Position numbers and translations under genes: made by a program
Assembly: GCA_016791115.1 (NCBI GenBank)
Contig: JAEUNL010000041.1
Location: 1-53,926, forward strand
Source of the DNA: Rhodocyclaceae bacterium
GTDB lineage: Bacteria > Pseudomonadota > Gammaproteobacteria > Burkholderiales > Rhodocyclaceae
Reading direction: 5' to 3'
DNA length: 53,926 nucleotides
Shown: positions 7,717 to 15,899 of the stretch, piece after piece
How positions within the stretch are numbered: position 1 is the first letter of the stretch
How the letters are laid out: every line of letters starts with the position of its first letter
The notes under the pieces: generated by a model
The model's database searches: none
Told to the model about the DNA's origin: nothing
What the model saw: the letters and a program-made list of their open reading frames with translations, nothing else

Positions 7717-9900
7717 TCACAACTCCAGCGGGTCCACCTCGACATGCCAGAACAAATCGCGCGGCGATTTGAGCGCATAAAGTTTCGGTAGCCAATCGGC
7801 GAGCAGCGCCTGCAGGTCGCGTCGGCTGGAGGATTCGACGAGCAGTTGCGCGCGCTCCATATTGGCGCGGCGGGCGAGGCGCATGGGCACGGCGTCGTAG
7901 AAGACGACGCTGTCGGGCAGCGGTTCGGCCGCGGCGGCGGCGCAGTGGAGGAAATCGAGCGCGCCGGCAAGCTGCGGCGCTTCGGCGCGCAGGATGGCGT
8001 GCGCGGCGAAGGGCGGAAAGCCGGCGGCCTGGCGTTCGTCGAGCTGGAGCGCGGCGAAGCCGGGATAGTCGTGCGCGACCAGCGCCTGGTAGAGCGGGTG
8101 GTGCGGGTATTCGGTTTGCACCAGCACTTCGCCGGGCAGTTCGGCGCGGCCGCTGCGGCCGCCGACCTGCATGAGCTGCGCGAACAGCCGCTCGGCGGCA
8201 CGGAAGTCTGCAGCGAACAGCGAGGCGTCGGCGCCGACCACGCCGACCAGCGTGAGGCGCGCGAAGTCGTGGCCCTTGGCGAGCATCTGCGTACCGACGA
8301 GGATGTCGGCCTCGTGGTTGTGGATGCTGTCCAGCATCTGCGCCCACATCGCGGGCGTGCGCGCTGCGTCGCGGTCGACGCGCAGGATGCGCGCCTCGGG
8401 CAGCAGTTCGGCCAGGCGCGCTTCGAGCCGCTGCGTGCCGCGGCCGAAGGGCTGCAGATCCTGGTTGCCGCACGAGGGGCATTGCTCGGGCACCGCGCCT
8501 TCGGCGCCGCAGTGGTGGCAGCGCAGGCGGCGGTCGGCCGCGTGATAGACGAGGTTGGCCGAGCAGGCCTTGCAGGCGCTGACCCAGCCGCAGAACGAGC
8601 AGCACAGCACCGGCGCATAGCCGCGGCGGTTGAGGAAGACGAGGCTCTGCTCGCCGCGCGCGAGGCGTTGGCGCAGCGCGTCGATGAGCAGCGGCGAGAG
8701 GCCGTTGTCGAGCCGGATGCGGCGGGTGTCGATCAGCTTCACGGCGGGCAGGGTGTCGGCCAGCGCGCGCTCGGGCAGTTCGACCAGCGTGTAGCGGCCG
8801 CGCCGGGCGGCATGCCAGCTTTCGAACGCGGGCGTGGCGGAACCCAGCACCACCGGCACGCCGAGATCGTGCGCGCGCCATACGGCGAGGTCGCGCGCCG
8901 AGTAGCGCACGCCGTCCTGCTGCTTGAAGGAGGCGTCGTGCTCTTCGTCGACCACGATGAGGCCGAGGCGCGGCAGCGGCGTGAACACCGCGAGCCGCGT
9001 GCCGAGCACGATGTCGGCCGCGCCGGTGAGCGCCTGCACGAAGCCGCGCGAGCGGGCGCCGTCGGACTGGCCGCTGTGCAGGCTGACCACCAGCGCGTTG
9101 GGGAAGCGCTGCGCGACGCGCGCCTCGAGCTGCGGCGTGAGACCGATTTCGGGCACCAGCAGCAGCGCCTGACCGCCACGCTCGAGCAGGCGGTCGATCA
9201 GGCGCAGGTAGACCTCGGTCTTGCCGCTGCCGGTGACGCCGTACAGAAGAAACGCGGCGTAACGGCCGAAGTCGGCGGCGATGCGTTCGACCGCAGCGTC
9301 CTGCGCCGGGCGCAGCGGCGGGCGGTCCGGCGCGGCGAGCGGAGCGGGCGCGACGGGTTCGAGCGCGCCCTGCGCGAGCAGATCGCCGATGGTCTTGCCG
9401 GCGGTCGGCGAAGCGGCGAAATGCTCGCGCAGTTCGGCGCGGGTTTGCGGCCCGGCTTCGGCGATGTGCTGGAGGATGCGCCGTGCGACCGTGTTGCGGC
9501 CCGGTTCGGCGAGCGTGGCGCGGCCGCTATCGGTGAGCGCCAGCGGCCAGGCGGCGGTGGGGTCGCGCAGCGGCACCAGTGCGGCGCGGCGCAGCGCAGG
9601 CGGCAGCGAGGCCGACACCACCTCGCCGAGCGGGGCCTGATAGTAGGCACTTGCAAATCGGGCAAGCCTTAGCCAGTCGGGCGGGAGCGGCGGGAGTTCG
9701 CGCAGGACGGCGCGAACTTCACGCAACTTGCCGGCAAAGGCAGCGTCTTGCGGCGGCAGTTCGACGATGACGCCGGTCTTCTCGCCCTGGCCGAAGGGCA
9801 CACGCACGCAGCGGCCGATGTCGGCCTCGGTGGCGTCGTCGGCCACGTAATCGAAGCTTCGCGGCAGGGGTACCGGCAGGGCGATGCGGACGATTGGCAT
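7717..9900 (-). CDS. priA: primosomal replication-restart helicase PriA
   Basis: 3'-to-5' DNA helicase that reloads the replisome at stalled forks. 727 residues, normal length. N-terminal 3'-DNA-binding domain (MPIVRIALPVPLPRSFDYV), Walker A GVTGSGKT at 221-228, DEEHD box, and the two zinc-binding cysteine clusters (CCSFCGWVSACKAC and CHHCGAEG...CPSCG), helicase motifs V/VI (ILVGTQMLAKGHDF) and the C-terminal domain ending HVEVDPLEL. Start at 9900 is the family start. It lies downstream of hemE on the same strand, separated by 434 bp with DnaA-box matches. Its 3' end is the part duplicated at 6552-6698. Confidence 0.97.
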   Translation of the reverse strand: MPIVRIALPVPLPRSFDYVADDATEADIGRCVRVPFGQGEKTGVIVELPPQDAAFAGKLREVRAVLRELPPLPPDWLRLARFASAYYQAPLGEVVSASLPPALRRAALVPLRDPTAAWPLALTDSGRATLAEPGRNTVARRILQHIAEAGPQTRAELREHFAASPTAGKTIGDLLAQGALEPVAPAPLAAPDRPPLRPAQDAAVERIAADFGRYAAFLLYGVTGSGKTEVYLRLIDRLLERGGQALLLVPEIGLTPQLEARVAQRFPNALVVSLHSGQSDGARSRGFVQALTGAADIVLGTRLAVFTPLPRLGLIVVDEEHDASFKQQDGVRYSARDLAVWRAHDLGVPVVLGSATPAFESWHAARRGRYTLVELPERALADTLPAVKLIDTRRIRLDNGLSPLLIDALRQRLARGEQSLVFLNRRGYAPVLCCSFCGWVSACKACSANLVYHAADRRLRCHHCGAEGAVPEQCPSCGNQDLQPFGRGTQRLEARLAELLPEARILRVDRDAARTPAMWAQMLDSIHNHEADILVGTQMLAKGHDFARLTLVGVVGADASLFAADFRAAERLFAQLMQVGGRSGRAELPGEVLVQTEYPHHPLYQALVAHDYPGFAALQLDERQAAGFPPFAAHAILRAEAPQLAGALDFLHCAAAAAEPLPDSVVFYDAVPMRLARRANMERAQLLVESSSRRDLQALLADWLPKLYALKSPRDLFWHVEVDPLEL

Positions 9901-10334
9901 TCAGGCCGGCATGGTGGTGGCAAATGGGCTTGTTCGCCATGGGGTTATCGCGGAAACCTCATTCGCTTCCGCGATCAGGGGGGTAAATCGTTGCGGCAGC
10001 GTTACAAAATCCGTTACTGCATAGCCTGTGGATAACTGTGTGAGCAATTGCTGTCCCTCGAGCCCGACAACTGCTTTACGCACCATGCCGATTGTGCTAC
10101 GCACAAACTACATGAAAAAAATATACATGTAATTCAATGCATTACGCCCTGCAGCCCGGGCGACCGCCTCATCATCGCGCTGATTCGACGCGGAGCGCGA
10201 TTCTGTGAATAAGTCAACGCCCTGAATGCACATCTCAGCCCGCGGTCGCGACGGCTTGCGGGGTGAGTAGGTACTTATTCCGCCTCACACCGGCACCCGC
10301 TGGCTGTGTGCGGGCGGGGTGGCCGGAAGGCCCG
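9901..10334. other. non-coding hemE-priA gap with DnaA boxes, dyads and AT-rich core
   Basis: No gene is supported here. It holds a perfect DnaA box TTATCCACA (minus strand, 10027-10035), a one-mismatch box TTATTCACA (minus strand, 10204-10212), a 15-bp dyad TTGTGC-3-GCACAA (10092-10106), a second dyad TACATG...CATGTA (10109-10131) enclosing an A/T run, and an AT-rich stretch 10107-10137 that stands out in this high-GC chromosome. It must also contain the priA promoter; a weak TTGCTC-18-TATGCA pair would overlap the first DnaA box. An origin-like or DnaA-controlled region is possible but not shown. Confidence 0.45.
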
Positions 10335-11414
10335 TCAGCCCTTGCTTTCCGGCCGGTGAGCGGCGCGCGAAGCCGCGTGCACAGTCTCGACCAGTGCGGT
10401 CACGGCCTCAGGTGGAGTGAACTGTGAAATTCCGTGGCCCAGATTGAATACGTGCCCGCTGCCCGGCCCGAAGGAGTCGAGCACCCGGCGCGCCTCCCGC
10501 GCCACGACCTCGGAGCCACCGAACAGCACCGACGGATCGAGGTTGCCCTGCAAGGCGACCTTGGAACCGACACGAGCACGCGCCTGGCCGATATCGATCG
10601 ACCAGTCGAGCCCGACCGCGTCGCAGCCGCTGGCGGCGATGTCTTCCAGCCACAGTCCGCCGCCCTTGGTGAAGACGATGACCGGGATGCGCTCGCCGTC
10701 GTGGCTGCGCTTCAGGCCGGCGATGATCTTCGTCATGTAGGCGAGCGAGAACTCGCGGTATGCGGCATGCGAAAGCGAGCCGCCCCAGGTGTCGAAAATC
10801 TGCACCGCCTGGGCGCCGGCTTCGATCTGCGCGTTGAGGTAGGCCGTGACGGCCTGCGCGGTGACGTCGAGCACGTGGTGCAGCAGATCGGGGCGGCTGT
10901 AGAGCATGGTCTTGATGCGGCGGAAGTCGTCCGACGCGCCGCCTTCGATCATGTAGCAGGCCAGCGTGTAGGGACTGCCGGAAAAACCGATCAGCGGCAC
11001 CGAGCCATCGAGCGCGCGGCGGATCTCGGCCACCGCATCGATGACGTAGCGCAATTCGACGTTCGGATCGGGTACGGCGAGGTTGCGGATCTCCCATTCC
11101 TCGCGCAGCGGGCGCTCGAATTTCGGCCCTTCGCCCTCGGCGAAGTAGAGGCCGAGGCCCATGGCGTCGGGCACGGTCAGGATGTCGGAGAACAGGATCG
11201 CGGCATCGAGGTCGTAGCGGGCCAGCGGCTGCAGGGTGACTTCGCAGGCCAGTTGCGGCGACTTGCACAGCGCGAGGAAGCTGCCGGCGCGCTTGCGCGT
11301 CTCGCAGTACTCGGGCAGGTAGCGGCCGGCCTGGCGCATCAGCCAGAGCGGCGTGTAGTCAACAGGTTCGCGCAGCAGCGCACGCAGGAATCGGTCGTTT
11401 CTGGGTCTGGCCAT
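10335..11414 (-). CDS. hemE: uroporphyrinogen decarboxylase
   Basis: Converts uroporphyrinogen III to coproporphyrinogen III by four decarboxylations in haem synthesis. 359 residues, standard length. Seen: the N-terminal signature [15 protein letters not shown] (residues ~22-36), the active-site [17 protein letters not shown] region, the QIFDTWGG motif and the C-terminal [11 protein letters not shown] block. The ATG at 11414 (MARPRND) is preceded by AAGGA and matches the family; the open frame extends 41 codons further without support. Cytosolic. Downstream of trkH by 41 bp on the same strand. Confidence 0.97.
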   Translation of the reverse strand: MARPRNDRFLRALLREPVDYTPLWLMRQAGRYLPEYCETRKRAGSFLALCKSPQLACEVTLQPLARYDLDAAILFSDILTVPDAMGLGLYFAEGEGPKFERPLREEWEIRNLAVPDPNVELRYVIDAVAEIRRALDGSVPLIGFSGSPYTLACYMIEGGASDDFRRIKTMLYSRPDLLHHVLDVTAQAVTAYLNAQIEAGAQAVQIFDTWGGSLSHAAYREFSLAYMTKIIAGLKRSHDGERIPVIVFTKGGGLWLEDIAASGCDAVGLDWSIDIGQARARVGSKVALQGNLDPSVLFGGSEVVAREARRVLDSFGPGSGHVFNLGHGISQFTPPEAVTALVETVHAASRAAHRPESKG

Positions 11415-11455
11415 TTCGTGTTCCTTGATGTTGAGCCTGCGGCTTGCCGACCTGC

Positions 11456-12913
11456 CTACTTGCGCCAGAAGGCCGGACTCAGCACGACGAGCAGGGTGAA
11501 GATTTCGAGCCGGCCAAGCAGCATGGCGAAGGTGCACAGCCAGATCTGGACATCGGTGAGCGACTTGTAGGTCGTGGCCGGCCCGACCTCGTTGAGGCCG
11601 GGGCCGGTGTTATTCACGCAGGCTACCACGGCGGAAAAGGCCGTGACGATGTCGAGCCCGGTGAAGGACATGACCAGCGTCATGGAAACGAGGATAACCA
11701 TGTACATGAAGCCAAACGCCAGCACCGCGAACAGGATGTTGTTGGGCACCGCTTCGTTGCCGAACTTCACCGGGTGCACTGCGGCCGGATGCAGGGCGCG
11801 CACGATTTCGCGGAACACCTGCTTGTAGAGGATGATGGCGCGGACCATCTTGATGCCGCCGCCGGTGGAACCGGAACAAGTGGCGAAGCTGCACAGGAAC
11901 AGCATCCACAGCGGCGCGAAGAACGGCCACTGGTTGTAATCGGTGTTGGCGAAGCCAGTGGTGGTCGCAATCGACACGGTATTGAATGCCGCAAAGCGCA
12001 GCGCGGTCGGAAAATCCTCGTAGGTTCCCGCGCCCACAAGATAGGCGGCGAGCATGAGGATGCTGCCGATGGTGACGAACAGGAACCACTTGGCTTCGGG
12101 GTCGGCCCCGTAGGCAGCCAGGCTGCGCGCGCGAAAAGCGATGAAGTGGCTGGCGAAATTGAGGCCGGCGAGCAGCATGAAGAAGATGGTCACCGCCTCG
12201 ATGGCAGGCGAATCGAAATAGCCGAAGCTTGCATCGTGGCTGGAAAAGCCGCCCAGGCCCATCGTGGAAAAGGTGTGAATCAGCGCGTCGCCGGGCGTCA
12301 TGCCAGCCCAACTGAATCCGGCAAAGCAGGCGAGCGAAATCGCTCCGTAGATCAGCCACAGGCCTTTTGCGGTTTCCGCCATGCGCGGCGTCAGCTTGGA
12401 TTCTTTCATCGGACCCGGCGCCTCGGCCTTGAAGATCTGCCGGCCGCCGACGCCGAGCAGCGGCAGGATCGCCACCGCCAGCACGATCAACCCCATGCCG
12501 CCGAGCCAGACCATCTCGGAGCGCCAGAGGTTGATGGAAAAGGGCAGCTTGTCGAGCCCCTCGATCACCGTCGCGCCGGTGGTCGTCATGCCGGACACCG
12601 CCTCGAAGTAGGCATCGGTCCAGGACAGGTCCTTGATGTACGAATACAGCGGAATCGCCGCGAAGGCCGGCAGCACGGTCCAGGTCAGCACCACCAGCAG
12701 GAATCCGTCGCGGATCTGCAGTTCGCGATGGTGCCTGCGCGAAATCGCCCACAGCAGCGCGCCCGCACCGAAGGTGATCAGGATGCCGTCATCGTAGACG
12801 TACTGGGCGCCGTCGCGATACCACCAGGCCGCGCCGAGCGGCAACAGCATGGTGGCGCTGAAGATCATCAGCATGAACGCGAGCACGCGCGTCACTGACA
12901 GGATGCCGGCCAT
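11456..12913 (-). CDS. trkH: Trk potassium uptake membrane subunit TrkH
   Basis: Inner-membrane K+ translocating subunit. 485 residues with about ten transmembrane helices arranged as four pore repeats. The four filter-type loops are visible: [30 protein letters not shown] and [12 protein letters not shown], each with the conserved Gly. The start at 12913 is one base after the trkA stop (12915), so it is translated with trkA, its cytosolic gating partner. The protein is complete. Confidence 0.96.
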   Translation of the reverse strand: MAGILSVTRVLAFMLMIFSATMLLPLGAAWWYRDGAQYVYDDGILITFGAGALLWAISRRHHRELQIRDGFLLVVLTWTVLPAFAAIPLYSYIKDLSWTDAYFEAVSGMTTTGATVIEGLDKLPFSINLWRSEMVWLGGMGLIVLAVAILPLLGVGGRQIFKAEAPGPMKESKLTPRMAETAKGLWLIYGAISLACFAGFSWAGMTPGDALIHTFSTMGLGGFSSHDASFGYFDSPAIEAVTIFFMLLAGLNFASHFIAFRARSLAAYGADPEAKWFLFVTIGSILMLAAYLVGAGTYEDFPTALRFAAFNTVSIATTTGFANTDYNQWPFFAPLWMLFLCSFATCSGSTGGGIKMVRAIILYKQVFREIVRALHPAAVHPVKFGNEAVPNNILFAVLAFGFMYMVILVSMTLVMSFTGLDIVTAFSAVVACVNNTGPGLNEVGPATTYKSLTDVQIWLCTFAMLLGRLEIFTLLVVLSPAFWRK

Positions 12914-12914
12914 C

Positions 12915-14342
12915 TCAGAGGAACCCGAATCCGACCTGGAACAGCTTCTCGACCCTGGGCACGAGCTTCTTGCTGACGACGAAGACGATGACGTGGTCCT
13001 CGGGCTCGATCACCGTGTCGTGGTGGGCGATGATCGTCACGTCATAGCGCTTCTCGATCACCAGCTCGTTTTCCCGATAGGGCTGCGCCTCGGTGGTGGC
13101 GCGCACGATCGCAGCGATCGTCGCGCCCTTGGGCAGGGGGATATCCTCGACGCGGCGGCCGACCACCTTGGACGTTTTCGCATCGCCGTGGGCAACGAGT
13201 TCCAGCGCCTCGGCAGCACCCCGGCGCAGGCTGTGCACGGCGGTCACGTCGCCGCGGCGCACATGGGCGAGCAGCGTGCCGATGGAGATGATGGCCGGCG
13301 AGATGGCGATGTCGATCGGACCGCTCTGCACCAGGTCGACGTAGCTGCGGCGGTTGATCAGCGCGAGCGTGCGCTGTGCGCCCATGCGCTTGGCCAGCGA
13401 CGCGGCCATGATGTTGTTCTCGTCGTCGTTGGTCAGCGCGAGGAACAGGTCCATCTCGTCGATGCGTTCGGATTCGAGCAGGTCCTCGTCGGTCGCATCG
13501 CCCTGCAGCACCAGCGCGTTCTTCAGGTTGAGCGCAAGAAACTCGGCGCGGCGCGAACTCGATTCGATGATCTTGATCTGGTAATTCCCGTCGATGGCGC
13601 GCGCGAGCCGGTAGCCGATGTTGCCGCCGCCGACGATCATGATGCGCTTCACCGGCTTCTCGAGATGGCGCAGCTCGCGCATGACGTGACGGATGTGCAG
13701 CGTGTCGGCAAGGCAGAAGACCTCGTCGCCGACCTCGATGACGGTGTCGCCCTCCGGGATGATCGGCTGGTCGCGGCGGAACACGGCGGCGATGCGCGCA
13801 TCGACGTTCGGAATGTGGGCCCGGATCTCCCTGACCGGATTTCCGACCAGGGGGCCGCCTTCGACCGCCTTGACCGCGACCAGGCTGATTCGGCCGTTGC
13901 CGAACTCGAGTACCTGCAAGGCTTCGGGGAAGGCGATGAGCTTGCGGATGTAATCGGTGACGATCTGCTCGGGGCAGATCGAAAAGTCGACCGCGAAATT
14001 GTCGTCGTCGAGCAGTTCCGGGTGATCGACGAAATCGGCCGAACGCAGGCGCGCGATGCGCGTCGGCAGGTTGAACACCGTCTTGGCGATGCGGCAGGCG
14101 CAGAGGTTTGTCTGGTCGCTCTGCGTGACCGCGATCAGCAGGTCGGCATCCTCGGCGCCGGCGTTGCGCAGCACCGAGGGGCTGGCGCCATTGCCGACGA
14201 CGGTGCGCAGGTCGAGCTTGTCCTGCATTGCCTGCAGGCAGACCGGATCGTTGTCGACGACGGTGATGTCGTTGGCCTCGGAAACCAGGCTTTCCGCCAC
14301 CGAGGTACCGACCTGACCTGCACCGAGGATGATGATCTTCAA
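12915..14342 (-). CDS. trkA: Trk system NAD-binding regulatory subunit TrkA
   Basis: Peripheral cytosolic protein that gates TrkH in response to nucleotides. 475 residues in two tandem RCK units: a Rossmann domain with GAGQVG at 7-12, a TrkA_C domain around residues 135-220, a second Rossmann domain with GGGNIGY, and a second TrkA_C with the EPEDHVIVFV strand near the end. Start MKIIILGAGQVG is the family start. Upstream is a 283-bp gap with a REP-like repeat, so it may have its own promoter rather than depend on ntrX. Confidence 0.96.
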   Translation of the reverse strand: MKIIILGAGQVGTSVAESLVSEANDITVVDNDPVCLQAMQDKLDLRTVVGNGASPSVLRNAGAEDADLLIAVTQSDQTNLCACRIAKTVFNLPTRIARLRSADFVDHPELLDDDNFAVDFSICPEQIVTDYIRKLIAFPEALQVLEFGNGRISLVAVKAVEGGPLVGNPVREIRAHIPNVDARIAAVFRRDQPIIPEGDTVIEVGDEVFCLADTLHIRHVMRELRHLEKPVKRIMIVGGGNIGYRLARAIDGNYQIKIIESSSRRAEFLALNLKNALVLQGDATDEDLLESERIDEMDLFLALTNDDENNIMAASLAKRMGAQRTLALINRRSYVDLVQSGPIDIAISPAIISIGTLLAHVRRGDVTAVHSLRRGAAEALELVAHGDAKTSKVVGRRVEDIPLPKGATIAAIVRATTEAQPYRENELVIEKRYDVTIIAHHDTVIEPEDHVIVFVVSKKLVPRVEKLFQVGFGFL

Positions 14343-14476
14343 GGGTTCTTTGACTCGTTCTGGCCGCAGCGTGCTGCGGTGCGGCGCCTATTCTACGCTC
14401 AGGCTCCCGACTTGCGGTCCGCCGGGCGACACGCCCATGGTCCCGGTGTCCGGCAAACGTTTGTGCGTGGAATCCC

Positions 14477-14592
14477 GGCCTGAAAGACGCATGGGCAGGG
14501 CGTTTCCCGGCGTGCCACGCCGTGATGCCCATGAACAGGCGATCTCAAGGCCATCATGCCCGGGATGTCCGTGGCGCCTGCCTTTCAGGGCC
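14477..14592. repeat. REP-like inverted repeat, locus A (ntrX-trkA gap)
   Basis: Left arm GCCTGAAAGACGCATGGG (14478-14495) and a right arm reading, on the minus strand, GGCCCTGAAAGGCAGGC (14576-14592), about 80 bp apart, form an inverted pair. The left arm matches the dispersed consensus GCCTGmArrCCGCATGG found at four other intergenic sites of this window. Nothing else is seen in the remaining 14343-14625 gap. Confidence 0.6.
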
Positions 14593-14625
14593 ACACCCTT
14601 GAAAGGAGACCGGCCCGATGGGCCG

Positions 14626-15870
14626 TCAGGCCGCGTCGTCGGTGCGCCGGCCGGCCTGCAGGCCGAGTTGCTTGAGCTTGCGGTAGAGGTGGGTGCGTTC
14701 GAGGCCGGTGCGCTCGGCGAGGCGTGTCATGTTGCCGGCCTCTTGCTGCAGGTGATGCTCGAAATACATGCGCTCGAAGGCTTCGCGCGCTTCGCGCAGC
14801 GGCAGGTCGAGCGGCAGCGGCCCTGCGGTGGCGGGCGCCAGATGCAGCAGCTGCGCGACTTCCTCGGCGCCGATTTCCTCGTCCAGCGCGCCGAGCGCGA
14901 GCGACTTGATGGACGCGCGCAGCTCGGCATAGCCGCCCGGCCAGGTGCGCGTGCGCAGCGCGTTGAGCGCGGCGGTGGAAATGCGGCGCGCAGGCACCTC
15001 GCTGCCCTCCACGAGGTGCGTCAGGATCGTGCCGGCGATCTCGGGAATCTCGTCGCGCAGGTCCGCCAGCGTCGGCGGCACCAGCGTCACTTCGAACAGG
15101 CGGCGCAGCAGGGCTTCGTCCCAGCCGTCCTGCACCAGCTCCTCCGGCGCCAGGGCCGAAGCCACAACGACGCGCAAACCGAATTTCTCGATGCGCTCGA
15201 CCGCGAAGGCGAGGTTCTTCTGCTGCAGGCGCGACAGTTGCCCCAGTTCGGCGGCAAACAGCACGCCGCCGCTGGCGGCTTCGAGCGCGTTGAGGTCGAG
15301 CGGTGCCGTCTGGCCGCCGAGGTCGAGCCAGGTGCGTCCAGGCAGCTGCAGGCTGCGCGCGGCAAGCTCCGCGATGCTGCCGGCACCGCTGCGGATCAGC
15401 AGCAATGGCGTGCGCGCGGCAACCTGCTCGAGGCGCTTCTTGAGATCCTTGAGCGGCGCGCAGCGCGCGAACGCTTCGAGCGTCAGGTGGGCCGGCACGC
15501 TGACCGGCTGGCGCGCCAGGCCGCGTTTGACCGAGGCGAGCAGCTTCTGCAGCGCGATCGGCTTTTCGAGGAAATCCATCGCGCCGTGGCGTGTTGCCTC
15601 GACCGCCGTGTCGATGGTGCCGTGGCCGGACATCATGATCACCGGCATCGACAGTTGCCCGCTTGCAGACCATTCCTTGAGCAGCGTGATGCCGTCGGTA
15701 TCGGGCATCCAGATGTCGAGCAGCACGAGGTCGGGCCGCTGCGCGGCACGCGCGGCGCGCGCGCGCGTGGCATTTTCGGCCAGCACGACGTCGTGCCCCT
15801 CGTCGGCGAGAATCTCCGAGAGCAGTTCGCGTATGCCGACTTCGTCGTCGACGACCAGTATCTGTGCCAT
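14626..15870 (-). CDS. ntrX: NtrX-like response regulator with degenerate sigma54-activator domain
   Basis: Partner of the NtrY-type kinase encoded just upstream. 414 residues: receiver domain 1-115 (DD at 8-9, phospho-acceptor Asp52 in LLDIWMPD, conserved Lys in FLEKP), a central AAA+-derived region ~130-330, and a Fis-type HTH at the end (GNMTRLAERTGLERTHLYRKL). The central region has no Walker A (the expected place reads LLLIRSGAGSIAELAA) and no GAFTGA loop, though late motifs such as LRDEIPEIAG and WPGGYAELRASI remain. It should therefore still bind DNA but not hydrolyse ATP or activate sigma54. Start is the family start; 29 bp after ntrY. Confidence 0.85.
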   Translation of the reverse strand: MAQILVVDDEVGIRELLSEILADEGHDVVLAENATRARAARAAQRPDLVLLDIWMPDTDGITLLKEWSASGQLSMPVIMMSGHGTIDTAVEATRHGAMDFLEKPIALQKLLASVKRGLARQPVSVPAHLTLEAFARCAPLKDLKKRLEQVAARTPLLLIRSGAGSIAELAARSLQLPGRTWLDLGGQTAPLDLNALEAASGGVLFAAELGQLSRLQQKNLAFAVERIEKFGLRVVVASALAPEELVQDGWDEALLRRLFEVTLVPPTLADLRDEIPEIAGTILTHLVEGSEVPARRISTAALNALRTRTWPGGYAELRASIKSLALGALDEEIGAEEVAQLLHLAPATAGPLPLDLPLREAREAFERMYFEHHLQQEAGNMTRLAERTGLERTHLYRKLKQLGLQAGRRTDDAA

Positions 15871-15899
15871 GTCTCCTGCGTTGCTTCGCGCGACGGTGC

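Noticed and set aside
10027..10212. A confident call of the replication origin
   Set aside because: Only two DnaA boxes, no dnaA/dnaN nearby and no skew data in a single window; kept as a finding instead.
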